Positions 1-7,071 are shown, numbered from the stretch's first letter. The stretch: DNA of 9,310 bases from JAQVUB01 sp033809415 (GCA_033809415.1 JAPXLT010000190.1:1-9310); one strand, 5' to 3'. Notes: generated by a model from the sequence alone, not told the origin. Program-made: numbers and translations.

Positions 1-30
1 CACAACCGGGACGGTTGCGCCACTTTTAAC
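1..30 (+). terminator. Truncated hairpin element, possible terminator of an upstream gene
   Basis: CAACCG (3-8) pairs with CGGTTG (12-17) around a three-base loop. The right arm continues as CGCCACTTTT, so the left arm probably extends upstream of the window. The right half, GGTTGCGCCACTT then TTAAC, is nearly the same as the right arm of the hairpin just after parC (2660-2680). The short T run fits a weak intrinsic terminator for a gene to the left, but only part of the element is visible, so it could equally be a repeat element with no termination role. Confidence 0.4.
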
Positions 31-125
31 CCCGCCACCTGCCCCTGCACCCTGCACCCCGCCCCCCCCGCCCCCTGCCCCCTGCACCCTGCACCCTGCC
101 CCCTGCACCCTGCACCCTGCCCCCT
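31..125. repeat. C-rich heptamer tandem repeat (CCTGCMC)n
   Basis: About a dozen imperfect copies of a seven-base unit, CCTGCAC or CCTGCCC, are laid head to tail, with one more degenerate stretch near 57-75. From about 76 the units follow a 21-base higher order of one CCTGCCC and two CCTGCAC. The complementary strand is therefore a series of G3-G5 tracts separated by TGCA or CA, which fits the usual G-quadruplex pattern. The array stops nine bases before the parC start codon. No gene is visible in it. Confidence 0.9.
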
Positions 126-133
126 AACAAAAT

Positions 134-2638
134 ATGACCAATACCCCGGAAAATAACCATCTTCCTGACTCAGTTGACGAGGAACTGCATACCACATCGC
201 CAGAGGTAGCTTCTGAAGACAGCCTCCATGCTCTGGTGTCGAAGCATTTTATCGAATACGCTTCCTATGTGATCAAGGAGCGTGCCATCCCGGACGTCGA
301 TGACGGGCTTAAGCCGGTTCAGCGGCGGATTCTGCATGCCATGTCGACAATCGATGACGGACGCTTCAATAAAGTCGCGAATGTCGTCGGAAACACCATG
401 CAGTATCATCCGCACGGAGATGCCTCCATCACGGACGCACTCGTCGTTCTGGCCAATAAAAAATACTTTATCGAGGGACAGGGAAATTTCGGCAATATTC
501 TGACCGGCGACCCGGCCTCCGCAGCCCGTTACATCGAGTGCCGTCTCACCCCGCTGGCCAAAGAAGTCCTTTTCAATAAGGATATTACCACGTATATCGA
601 TTCCTATGACGGACGCAACAAGGAACCGGTCTGCCTGCCCTGCAAAGTCCCCGCCCTGCTGATGCTCGGCTCCGACGGAATCGCGGTCGGCATGCGCACA
701 CAGATATTCCCCCATAACTTCAAGGAACTCCTCAAGGCTCAGATCGCCATACTGGAAAACCGCCCCTTTAAAGTCTATCCGGATTTTCCGCAAGGCGGCA
801 TCATGGACGTCAGCGAATACGAGGATGGCGCCGGAAAAATTCGTTTGCGCGCCCGCATCGAGGCCGACGGGGAAAAGAAGTTGATCATCCGCGAGATTCC
901 CGCCACCACCACCACGGAATCCCTGATCGACTCGATCACTCGAGCGGTGCGCCGCGGCAGGCTGAAAATCGCCTCGATCAATGATTATACTGCTGAGAAT
1001 GTCGAGATCGAGATCAATCTTTCCCGCGGGGTCTATGCCGAGGAAGCAATCAAGGAACTTTATGCATATACGGACTGCGAGCTGACCATCCGTTCGACGT
1101 TGCTGGTAATCCAGGACAATGTCCCGGTCGAAATGACGGTTACCGAAGTTTTGCAGCGCAACACGGAAAAGCTGCTGGACATCCTTCGTCGTGAACTCGA
1201 GCTTGAACTGCAACGCGCAGAAGACCGCTTCCATGACCGCTCCCTGATTCGTATCTTCATCGAAAACCGAATCTACAAGCGCATCGAGAAATGCGAAACC
1301 CTGGAAAAAATCTTCCTCGAGACCCGCAAGGGACTCGAAGCCTTCCGGCATCTGCTGCACCGCGACATTACCGATGAGGACATCGAAAAGCTTCTGCAAA
1401 TTCACATCCGCAGAATATCCCTGTTTGACTTGAACCGGATGACCGAAGAACTCGAAGCCATCCTCGAACAGATGGAAAAAATAAAATTCAATCTGGCGCA
1501 TCTGGTTGACTACACGATCCAGATGCTTCGTGATCTGCTTGAAAAATACGGTTCGCTCTATCCACGCCTGACTAAGATCGAAGGATTCGAAACGGTCGAT
1601 GTCCGGGAAATCGCCAGAGCCGACCTGAAAGTCTGGCATGACAAGCTGAATTATTTCGTTGGCACCAACGTCAAAGCCAGCAATAAGAATGACGAGCCGT
1701 TAGTCTGCACGGAATTTGACCGCCTGATGCTGCTGAAGAATGATGGCACCTGCAAAGTCATCGCAGTGCCGGACAAAGAGTACGTCGGACCAACCAAATA
1801 CTTGTTTCTTGCCGACAAGGAACAGGTCTACTCGATCCTTTACCGGCATCGCCAAGAAGGCACCTGGTATGCCAAACGTTTCCAGCTGGGCCAATATACA
1901 CTGGGCAGGGAATACCAGATCATCCCGCCTAACTGCCTGATCGAACAGCTGTATACGAACAGCGGAGTCATCGTGCGGCTCGAATTGGAAGCCAACAAGC
2001 GCCGCTCCTACAACTCCGTTACAGTCGATTTTGACTCATACCCGATGCGATCACGCGAAGCACGCGGCTTCAAGCTGACCCATTACCCGGTAACGGCAGT
2101 GACGATGGTCAACCGGGGAACCAGCGTGGCAGAAACCGCCGAAGACAGCCCGGAAACTACTGAGAAGGAACCAGCAATGCCCGACCCGGCAGATGAAATC
2201 ATCGCAGAACCACCGGAGCAGGAAGAAAATGCCCCAGCCGAAAAAGAGCAGCACGACCCCGTAGAAACAGAAACTTCCGCGACTGCCCAAAAACGCAGCA
2301 CGAAACGCCCCGGGACAAAAAAATCAATCGGCAAAAAAAATCCGCCACCCACTCCCGCTGAAGAAAAGCCGACATCCGCGCCTGCTCCCACGGACGAACC
2401 TTCGGAAGCATCGGACGTTGCCGAGCCGACATCGCCTCCCGTTGCTGATGCACCGGTAAAAGCACCCAGCATTGCGGCGCCTGCAATCTCCGCGCCAGCC
2501 GCCCCCCCTGCACCAACACCGCCACCAGAGCAGAAACCAGCACCCTCGCCAGTTCAACCTGCACCCGAGACAGACGAAAAGAAACCAAAGACTCTGAAAA
2601 AACTGATCGATGAAGACACGCCATTCTTCTTGGAATAA
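134..2638 (+). CDS. parC: DNA topoisomerase IV subunit A (ParC type)
   Basis: Breakage-reunion subunit of a type IIA topoisomerase, 834 residues; with ParE it would decatenate and relax DNA. The conserved start of the family (YVIKERAIPDVDDGLKPVQRR) lies near residues 45-65, the HPHGD loop at 92-96 and the catalytic RY pair at R132-Y133. The tower and coiled-coil region runs to about 500. A short C-terminal domain covers about 500-660; no GyrA box (QRRGGKG) is seen, which favours ParC over GyrA. Residues 663-815 are a Pro/Ala/Glu-rich, probably disordered tail with a basic island at 720-735, ending in a hydrophobic/acidic peptide (DEDTPFFLE). An in-frame TAA at 125-127 means no upstream start is possible; the ATG at 134 has no visible Shine-Dalgarno. 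The N terminus precedes the conserved domain by about 35 residues. parE is not in the window. A gyrA paralogue is the alternative name. Confidence 0.88.
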   Translation: MTNTPENNHLPDSVDEELHTTSPEVASEDSLHALVSKHFIEYASYVIKERAIPDVDDGLKPVQRRILHAMSTIDDGRFNKVANVVGNTMQYHPHGDASITDALVVLANKKYFIEGQGNFGNILTGDPASAARYIECRLTPLAKEVLFNKDITTYIDSYDGRNKEPVCLPCKVPALLMLGSDGIAVGMRTQIFPHNFKELLKAQIAILENRPFKVYPDFPQGGIMDVSEYEDGAGKIRLRARIEADGEKKLIIREIPATTTTESLIDSITRAVRRGRLKIASINDYTAENVEIEINLSRGVYAEEAIKELYAYTDCELTIRSTLLVIQDNVPVEMTVTEVLQRNTEKLLDILRRELELELQRAEDRFHDRSLIRIFIENRIYKRIEKCETLEKIFLETRKGLEAFRHLLHRDITDEDIEKLLQIHIRRISLFDLNRMTEELEAILEQMEKIKFNLAHLVDYTIQMLRDLLEKYGSLYPRLTKIEGFETVDVREIARADLKVWHDKLNYFVGTNVKASNKNDEPLVCTEFDRLMLLKNDGTCKVIAVPDKEYVGPTKYLFLADKEQVYSILYRHRQEGTWYAKRFQLGQYTLGREYQIIPPNCLIEQLYTNSGVIVRLELEANKRRSYNSVTVDFDSYPMRSREARGFKLTHYPVTAVTMVNRGTSVAETAEDSPETTEKEPAMPDPADEIIAEPPEQEENAPAEKEQHDPVETETSATAQKRSTKRPGTKKSIGKKNPPPTPAEEKPTSAPAPTDEPSEASDVAEPTSPPVADAPVKAPSIAAPAISAPAAPPAPTPPPEQKPAPSPVQPAPETDEKKPKTLKKLIDEDTPFFLE

Positions 2639-2640
2639 AA

Positions 2641-2672
2641 AAGTGGCGCGACCATCCCCGGTTGCGCTACTT
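2641..2672 (+). terminator. Hairpin directly after parC, probable terminator-like element
   Basis: AAGTGGCGCGACC (2641-2653) pairs with GGTTGCGCTACTT (2660-2672) over 13 positions, two of them G-T, around a six-base loop. It begins two bases after the parC stop codon. It lacks a strong T run (CTTAAACC follows), so efficiency as an intrinsic terminator is doubtful. The right arm matches the element at 13-30 upstream of parC. Confidence 0.6.
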
Positions 2673-2721
2673 CTTAAACCGCATGCAATTTCATCCGTCA
2701 AAGCAGCAACCATAGAGAAAA

Positions 2722-2751
2722 ATTTCGTGCCTTTTCGTGTGGTTCGTGGTT
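2722..2751 (-). repeat. Interspersed CACGAAA-type repeat, copy A
   Basis: Read on the minus strand this begins AACCACGAACCACACGAAAA and continues GGCACGAAAT. Its first 21 bases match the copy at 9157-9177 with one difference. It lies between the parC hairpin and the oad promoter region and encodes nothing. Such repeats are common in intergenic DNA of several environmental bacterial groups. Confidence 0.7.
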
Positions 2752-2778
2752 AAAAACCTCTTTGCGGGCTGAAACGGA

Positions 2779-2807
2779 TTCGCAAAAAAAGCATTCTGAA
2801 ATATATT
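2779..2807 (+). promoter_or_regulatory. Candidate sigma70-like promoter for oadGAB
   Basis: TTCGCA (2779-2784, 4 of 6 against TTGACA) is separated by 17 bases from TATATT (2802-2807, 5 of 6 against TATAAT). It would start transcription about 60 bases before the oadG ATG. The -35 half is weak, and the sequence is AT-rich, so chance occurrence is possible. Confidence 0.35.
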
Positions 2808-2816
2808 AGATGCTTT
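2788..2816. promoter_or_regulatory. Inverted repeat around the candidate -10, possible operator
   Basis: AAAGCAT (2788-2794) is repeated inverted as ATGCTTT (2810-2816) with a 15-base spacer containing the TATATT candidate. A second inverted repeat, TTTGCG (2761-2766) and CGCAAA (2781-2786), lies just upstream and overlaps the candidate -35. The geometry suits a dimeric regulator, but no regulator gene is nearby and the arms are short. Confidence 0.3.
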
Positions 2817-2877
2817 CCAACTCGGCTGTTTTTGAGCTTAAATTCCTCAACAACTCTCAACCACAGGAAATCAAAAC

Positions 2878-3132
2878 ATGGAAATTATTGGCAACGCCTG
2901 TATTATCACGGTATTGGGCATGGGTTTCGTTTTTATCTTCCTAGGCATCCAGGTCTGGCTCACCGGTGCCATGGCGAAATTTGCTGCCAAATATGCGTAT
3001 TTACTGCCAGAACCGGAAAAACCTCAAAGACGCCCCGCAGCTAGAGCAGTTGCCCCAGTTGCCGCCCAACAGCCTGAGGGCGAACTTGTTGCGGTTATTG
3101 CCGCAGCCATTCAAGCACATAATGCCAAATAA
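2878..3132 (+). CDS. oadG: Oxaloacetate decarboxylase gamma subunit (OadG), small membrane anchor
   Basis: An 84-residue protein with one membrane helix at about residues 8-30, followed by a cytoplasmic Pro/Ala-rich linker (about 45-65) and a C-terminal helix ending ELVAVIAAAIQAH. That tail is typical of OadG proteins, which hold the alpha and beta subunits together. One histidine (H82) is near the end; some OadG proteins use C-terminal histidines for zinc. AGGAAA at 2865-2870 is seven bases before the ATG. A start in another frame at 2832 is not supported. It is the first gene of the operon, 58 bases ahead of oadA, in the same G-A-B order as in Klebsiella. OadG is poorly conserved, so the assignment rests on topology, tail and neighbours together. 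Confidence 0.87.
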   Translation: MEIIGNACIITVLGMGFVFIFLGIQVWLTGAMAKFAAKYAYLLPEPEKPQRRPAARAVAPVAAQQPEGELVAVIAAAIQAHNAK

Positions 3133-3190
3133 CCCCTTTCTGTTAGTATCGATTCTATTGTTGAACTAAACCCCCATAAAAGGAAAGACA

Positions 3191-5062
3191 ATGAAAAAAA
3201 TCCGCTTCATGGATACCTCCTTCCGAGATGGTTTCCAATCCGTCATTGGCGCACGCGTCATCACCGCCGATTTTATCCCCGCACTGGAAGCCGCTGTTGA
3301 AGCAGGCATCACCCACATGGAAGTTGGGGGAGGCGCACGCTTTCAAAGTCCGTATTTCTATTGCCAGGAAGACGCTTTCGACTCGATGGACCTGATCCGC
3401 AAGACAGTCGGACCGGACATCAATTTGCAGACGCTGGCTCGCGGAATCAACGTGGTGGGACTCTCTTCACAACCCAGCGACATCATCAATCTGCATGCCA
3501 AGCTGTTCAAAAAACACGGCATTACCACCATCCGCAATTTTGATGCCCTCAACGACGTCCGGAATCTTGAATATTCTGGACGTTGTGTATATGACAATGG
3601 CTTGCAGCACCAGGTGGTCATCACCCTGATGGGATTGCCCCCCGGCGTCAAGGACCCCTATCCGCATTCCGCTAAATTCTATTGCGATGTATTGGAAAAG
3701 ATTCTGGCCAATGGCCTGCCTTTCCACAGCCTTTGCTTCAAAGACGCTTCCGGCACCTGCACACCGCAAGTCATCAAGGATGCCATTAAACGCTCCCGCG
3801 AAATCCTCGATGCAGCCGGCAAAAAAGACTGCCCGATCGAAATGCACACCCATGACACCGCCGGCATGTCGGTCGCCTGCTACATGGCCGCCCTCGAAGG
3901 CGGTGCCGAAATCATCGATCTCTCCATGCGGCCAATGTCCGGCGGCACGGGACAACCCGATATTCTCACCATGTGGCATGCATTCAAAGGCACGCAATAC
4001 ACCCTCGATATCGATTATGAAAAAATCCTCAAGGCGGAAGAGGTCTTCGAGGACTGCATGAGCAAATACATGCTGCCGCCGGAAGCCAAGGAAACGAATC
4101 CCCTGATCACCCTGTCGCCGATGCCTGGCGGTGCACTGACCGCCAATACGCAGATGATGCGCGATTCCAAATGCCTGCATCTGTTCCCGGAAGTCATCAA
4201 AGCCATGCGTGAAGTTGTCGAGCGCGGCGGTTCGAGCACTTCCGTCACTCCAGTCTCACAGTTCTACTTCCAGCAGGCATTCTCCAATGTCACCCAGGGT
4301 CACTGGAAAAAGATCACCGATGGCTATGGCAAAATGGTGCTCGGTTACTTTGGCCGCACCCCCGCAGAACCAGACCCCGAAATCGTCAAACTGGCTGCGG
4401 AACAGCTCAACTTGCAGCCGACCACTGAAGACCCGCGCCTTCTGAATGACAAAAACCCGGCGCTGGGCATCAAGCAAGCCGAAGAGAAGCTCAAGGCGAA
4501 CAATTTGCCGGTCACCGAAGAAAACGTCTTTATCCTGGCCTGCTGCGAAGACAAAGGCCTGGCCTTCCTGCAAGGCAAACGCCCTATGGGTGTCCGCTAT
4601 AAGGAGACGGAAGCCGCACAAAAAGATGCCGCCACCTGTTCCGGCAAAACGGCCGCTTCGAGTAATGGGGCATATACAGTTGTGGTCAATGGAACGGCCT
4701 ATCATGTCGAAGTCGGCCCTGCCAAGGCAGGAGCTGCACCGGCAGTGACTAGTGTAACGCCAGCAGCAGCACCGGCGACAGCACCTGCCGCAGCGGCACC
4801 TGCGCCCGTAGCAGCACCAGCAACGCCGGCGGCACCAGCGGGCACCGCAAGTGGCACAGAAGTGCGCACACCGCTGCCTGGCACTGTCTTGCGTGTTGCC
4901 GCCAGCGCTGGTCAGCCCATCAAACGGGGTGACGATCTGATTGTCATCGAATCCATGAAGATGGAGCAGCCAATCAAAGCCCCCTGCGATGGCGTGGTTG
5001 TTGAAATCTGCGTCGATACCGGCGACACCGTCGAAAGCGATCAGATCGTGGCAATCATCTGA
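3191..5062 (+). CDS. oadA: Oxaloacetate decarboxylase alpha subunit, carboxyltransferase with biotinyl domain
   Basis: A 623-residue soluble subunit that would move CO2 from oxaloacetate to its own biotin, releasing pyruvate. The carboxyltransferase barrel opens with DTSFRDG (residues 8-14). D8, H219 and H221 (in MHTHDTAG) are the expected metal ligands, and K184 in FKDASG is the lysine that is carbamylated in relatives. T253 lies in SGGTGQPD, the region of the catalytic threonine. A PYC/OADA conserved region follows to about 470. A short beta segment (YTVVVNGTAYHVEV) is at 495-508, an Ala/Pro hinge at about 512-552, and a biotinyl domain at 556-623 with biotin-accepting K590 in SMKME. AAGGA at 3180-3184 sits six bases before the ATG. 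No biotin carboxylase domain is present, so it is not a whole pyruvate carboxylase. Pyruvate carboxylase subunit B is the main alternative, disfavoured by the flanking oadG and oadB. Confidence 0.93.
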   Translation: MKKIRFMDTSFRDGFQSVIGARVITADFIPALEAAVEAGITHMEVGGGARFQSPYFYCQEDAFDSMDLIRKTVGPDINLQTLARGINVVGLSSQPSDIINLHAKLFKKHGITTIRNFDALNDVRNLEYSGRCVYDNGLQHQVVITLMGLPPGVKDPYPHSAKFYCDVLEKILANGLPFHSLCFKDASGTCTPQVIKDAIKRSREILDAAGKKDCPIEMHTHDTAGMSVACYMAALEGGAEIIDLSMRPMSGGTGQPDILTMWHAFKGTQYTLDIDYEKILKAEEVFEDCMSKYMLPPEAKETNPLITLSPMPGGALTANTQMMRDSKCLHLFPEVIKAMREVVERGGSSTSVTPVSQFYFQQAFSNVTQGHWKKITDGYGKMVLGYFGRTPAEPDPEIVKLAAEQLNLQPTTEDPRLLNDKNPALGIKQAEEKLKANNLPVTEENVFILACCEDKGLAFLQGKRPMGVRYKETEAAQKDAATCSGKTAASSNGAYTVVVNGTAYHVEVGPAKAGAAPAVTSVTPAAAPATAPAAAAPAPVAAPATPAAPAGTASGTEVRTPLPGTVLRVAASAGQPIKRGDDLIVIESMKMEQPIKAPCDGVVVEICVDTGDTVESDQIVAII

Positions 5063-5155
5063 CAAGGACAATAGCCCAAGCAGGGGCAGGAAAGGCAACT
5101 TCCTCCTCCTGCGGAAGATTTTGATCCCCCCCATTTTCAGCTCAGAAGGAATCCC

Positions 5156-6868
5156 ATGAAAAACCTTGCTTTCGTCATTGCGGCAGTATTCGGATTGTTC
5201 ACCTCGCTTTGCCATGCTCAATGCTGCCAGAAAAACCAGGACTGCAAAGCTTCCTCACAGCGCGCCCCCTTTGCTTTGCTGCCGGCCGCAGAGCAGACCC
5301 AGGCACTTGACAATTCCTCGTTGTTGCAGTTCCGCACCAATGACGGCGTCTTCAAATGCGAACAGGATGCCAGCGGAGCAATTTCCGTGCGCTATGTATG
5401 GCCAAACCCGGCCGTGATCTACAGCGTCTCCGTCCGGAAAGAGCAGGATGTCTTCCCGGGACGCCCCATGACCGTCCTGAAAATCAACAATACCTACACG
5501 GAAGATGCCAATGGAAACCCGATCCCAAGCCGCAGCAAACCACAGGTCAAAAGCGGCATCTCCGGACGGGTCGTCGAACTGGGAGAAAAATTTTCCCTGG
5601 GACAGACAATCCAGCAGGGTGAACTGTTGTTCAAGATTCTGCCGCAAGTCATCGCCCATGACTCCGTGACCCCTGGAGTCACAGAAGAATTCCAATTTAT
5701 GGCAATGCTGAAGGGACTCTGGCGCAGTACCGGTATTTGCAACTTTATCGAAATGAGCAAACTCGAGTGGACCTTGGGCATTGGGCGGCTGATCATGATC
5801 GGAGTCGGCTTGCTGCTGATTTATCTGGCTATCTTCAAGGGTTTCGAGCCGTTGTTGCTGCTGCCGATCGGCTTCGGCGCGGTGATGAGCAACATCCCAT
5901 TGGCCGACATGGCTGGTGTTGACGGCATCCTCGGTCTGCTGTTCACAGGCGTCGATCTGGGTATCTACCCGTTGCTGATTTTCCTCGGCGTGGGAGCACT
6001 GACTGACTTCGGGCCGCTAATCGCCAATCCAAAAACCGCCATGTTGGGCGCAGCCGCACAGTTGGGCATCTTCGGTGCTTTGATAGGAGCTGTCCTGATC
6101 AGCACTTTTACCCCGGAATCGTTTATCCATTTCACGCTGAAAGACGCTGCTTCCATCGGCATTATCGGCGGTGCCGACGGGCCAACGGCCATCTTCCTGG
6201 CCAGCCGCCTCTCGCCAAACCTGTTGGGGTCCATCGCAGTAGCCGCCTATTCCTATATGGCGCTGGTTCCGATTATCTTCCCGCCGATCATCCGGGCGAT
6301 CGTCCCGGTGCATGAGCGCAACATCCGCATGAGCCAGCTGCGCAAAGTCAGCAAACTGGAAAAAGTCGTCTTCCCAATTACCATCACCCTGCTCTGCTGT
6401 CTGCTGCTGCCTGATGCCGCGCCACTGATCAGCATGCTGATGCTCGGAAACTTGATGCGCGAAGCGATGTGCGTCGACCGCCTTAGCGATACCGCGCAAA
6501 ACGCATTGATGAATACCGTTACCATCTTCCTGGGACTCAGCGTCGGCTCGAAACTCTCCGCCGATAAATTCCTGAACTTCGAAACCCTCGGGATCCTCGT
6601 GCTGGGACTGTTTGCCTTCTCCCTAGGCACTGCCGGCGGCTTGTGGCTGGGACGCCTGATGTGCAAACTTTCCGGCGGCAAGATCAATCCGATGATCGGA
6701 GCAGCCGGCGTCTCCGCTGTCCCGATGGCAGCCCGTGTCGTCAACAAGGTCGGACTCGAAACCGATCCGCAGAACTTCCTGCTGATGCATGCGATGGGAC
6801 CGAACGTCTCCGGCGTCATTGGTTCCGCCGTAGCCGCTGGCATCCTGCTGCAAGCGCTGGGCGGCTGA
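5156..6868 (+). CDS. oadB: Sodium-translocating decarboxylase beta subunit (OadB) with a large exported N-terminal extension
   Basis: Integral membrane subunit that decarboxylates carboxybiotin and moves sodium out. The core begins near residue 183 and holds roughly ten hydrophobic segments to the end. D341 in GGADGPTAIF, and N511, G515 and S520 in NPMIGAAGVSAVPMAAR, have the same mutual spacing as D203, N373, G377 and S382 recalled for Klebsiella OadB. At 570 residues the protein is well over the usual 375-435. The extra N terminus has a signal peptide (about 1-21, ending CHA), cysteines at 23, 24, 30 and 68, and a segment at 130-163 (VKSGISGRVVELGEKF, then GQTIQQGELLFKILP) resembling half of a biotinyl/lipoyl fold without an MKM lysine. 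AAGGA at 5146-5150 lies five bases before the ATG, supporting translation of the extension. The gene is third in the oad operon, 93 bases after oadA. GcdB or MmdB are alternatives by family, but the OADA-type alpha subunit favours oxaloacetate. Confidence 0.92.
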   Translation: MKNLAFVIAAVFGLFTSLCHAQCCQKNQDCKASSQRAPFALLPAAEQTQALDNSSLLQFRTNDGVFKCEQDASGAISVRYVWPNPAVIYSVSVRKEQDVFPGRPMTVLKINNTYTEDANGNPIPSRSKPQVKSGISGRVVELGEKFSLGQTIQQGELLFKILPQVIAHDSVTPGVTEEFQFMAMLKGLWRSTGICNFIEMSKLEWTLGIGRLIMIGVGLLLIYLAIFKGFEPLLLLPIGFGAVMSNIPLADMAGVDGILGLLFTGVDLGIYPLLIFLGVGALTDFGPLIANPKTAMLGAAAQLGIFGALIGAVLISTFTPESFIHFTLKDAASIGIIGGADGPTAIFLASRLSPNLLGSIAVAAYSYMALVPIIFPPIIRAIVPVHERNIRMSQLRKVSKLEKVVFPITITLLCCLLLPDAAPLISMLMLGNLMREAMCVDRLSDTAQNALMNTVTIFLGLSVGSKLSADKFLNFETLGILVLGLFAFSLGTAGGLWLGRLMCKLSGGKINPMIGAAGVSAVPMAARVVNKVGLETDPQNFLLMHAMGPNVSGVIGSAVAAGILLQALGG

Positions 6869-6906
6869 ACAAACAATGCACCAGATGTGATGGGATTTTT
6901 TACAAC

Positions 6907-7018
6907 AAAAGACACAAACTGACACGAAAAGATTCATGGGAAATGGCGACGTATTTTAGCAGTCTCAAAGCCACCTCCCATGAATTTTTTTCGGGTTTTT
7001 TCGTGCTTTTCGTTGTTC
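6907..7018. repeat. Inverted pair of CACGAAA-type repeats (copies B and C)
   Basis: The left copy reads GACACGAAAAGATTCATGGG at 6921-6940. The right copy is inverted: its minus strand has CACGAAAAAACCCGAAAAAA (6986-7005) then ATTCATGGGA. Both share the CACGAAA core with the copies at 2722 and 9157. About 34 bases of unrelated sequence separate them. A 59-codon open frame from ATG 6943 crosses this region but starts inside the repeat and lacks a credible ribosome site. Confidence 0.65.
6927..6990 (+). terminator. Long hairpin after oadB, probable end of the oad operon
   Basis: AAAAGATTCATGGGA (6927-6941) pairs with TCCCATGAATTTTTT (6976-6990) over 15 positions with one G-T, and TGGC (6944-6947) with GCCA (6970-6973) adds an inner stem. 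The right arm runs into T6985-T6991. It starts about 60 bases after the oadB stop. The loop is larger than in classical terminators, and the structure comes from an inverted repeat pair, so the termination role is inferred. Confidence 0.5.
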
Positions 7019-7071
7019 AAAAAGAATTCCGCAACATCATTACCCATACCGTTTTTCTTTTCCGAAAAAGC

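Noticed and set aside
170..1639. 489-codon open frame on the minus strand opposite parC
   Set aside because: It lies wholly within parC, whose protein is plainly conserved; the antisense translation shows no family motif and the long frame follows from codon composition.
134..2638. Calling the first gene gyrA
   Set aside because: No GyrA box, a short C-terminal domain and a ParC-like GDAS loop argue for ParC, though a second gyrA-like gene cannot be excluded without gyrB/parE context.
5086..5117. Hairpins in the oadA-oadB gap, AGGAA/TTCCT and CTTCC/GGAAG
   Set aside because: Stems are only five or six bases, mutually exclusive, and no T run follows; the pyrimidine-rich sequence could produce them by chance.
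4256..5221. 321-codon open frame on the minus strand opposite oadA and the start of oadB
   Set aside because: It overlaps the conserved biotinyl domain and signal peptide on the + strand; its Cys/Arg-rich stretch is simply the antisense of the Ala/Pro linker.
5156..5710. The OadB extension as a frameshift artefact joining two genes
   Set aside because: The frame is continuous with one good ribosome site before the signal peptide, codon use is similar throughout, and no stop codon or second ribosome site is evident at the start of the core.
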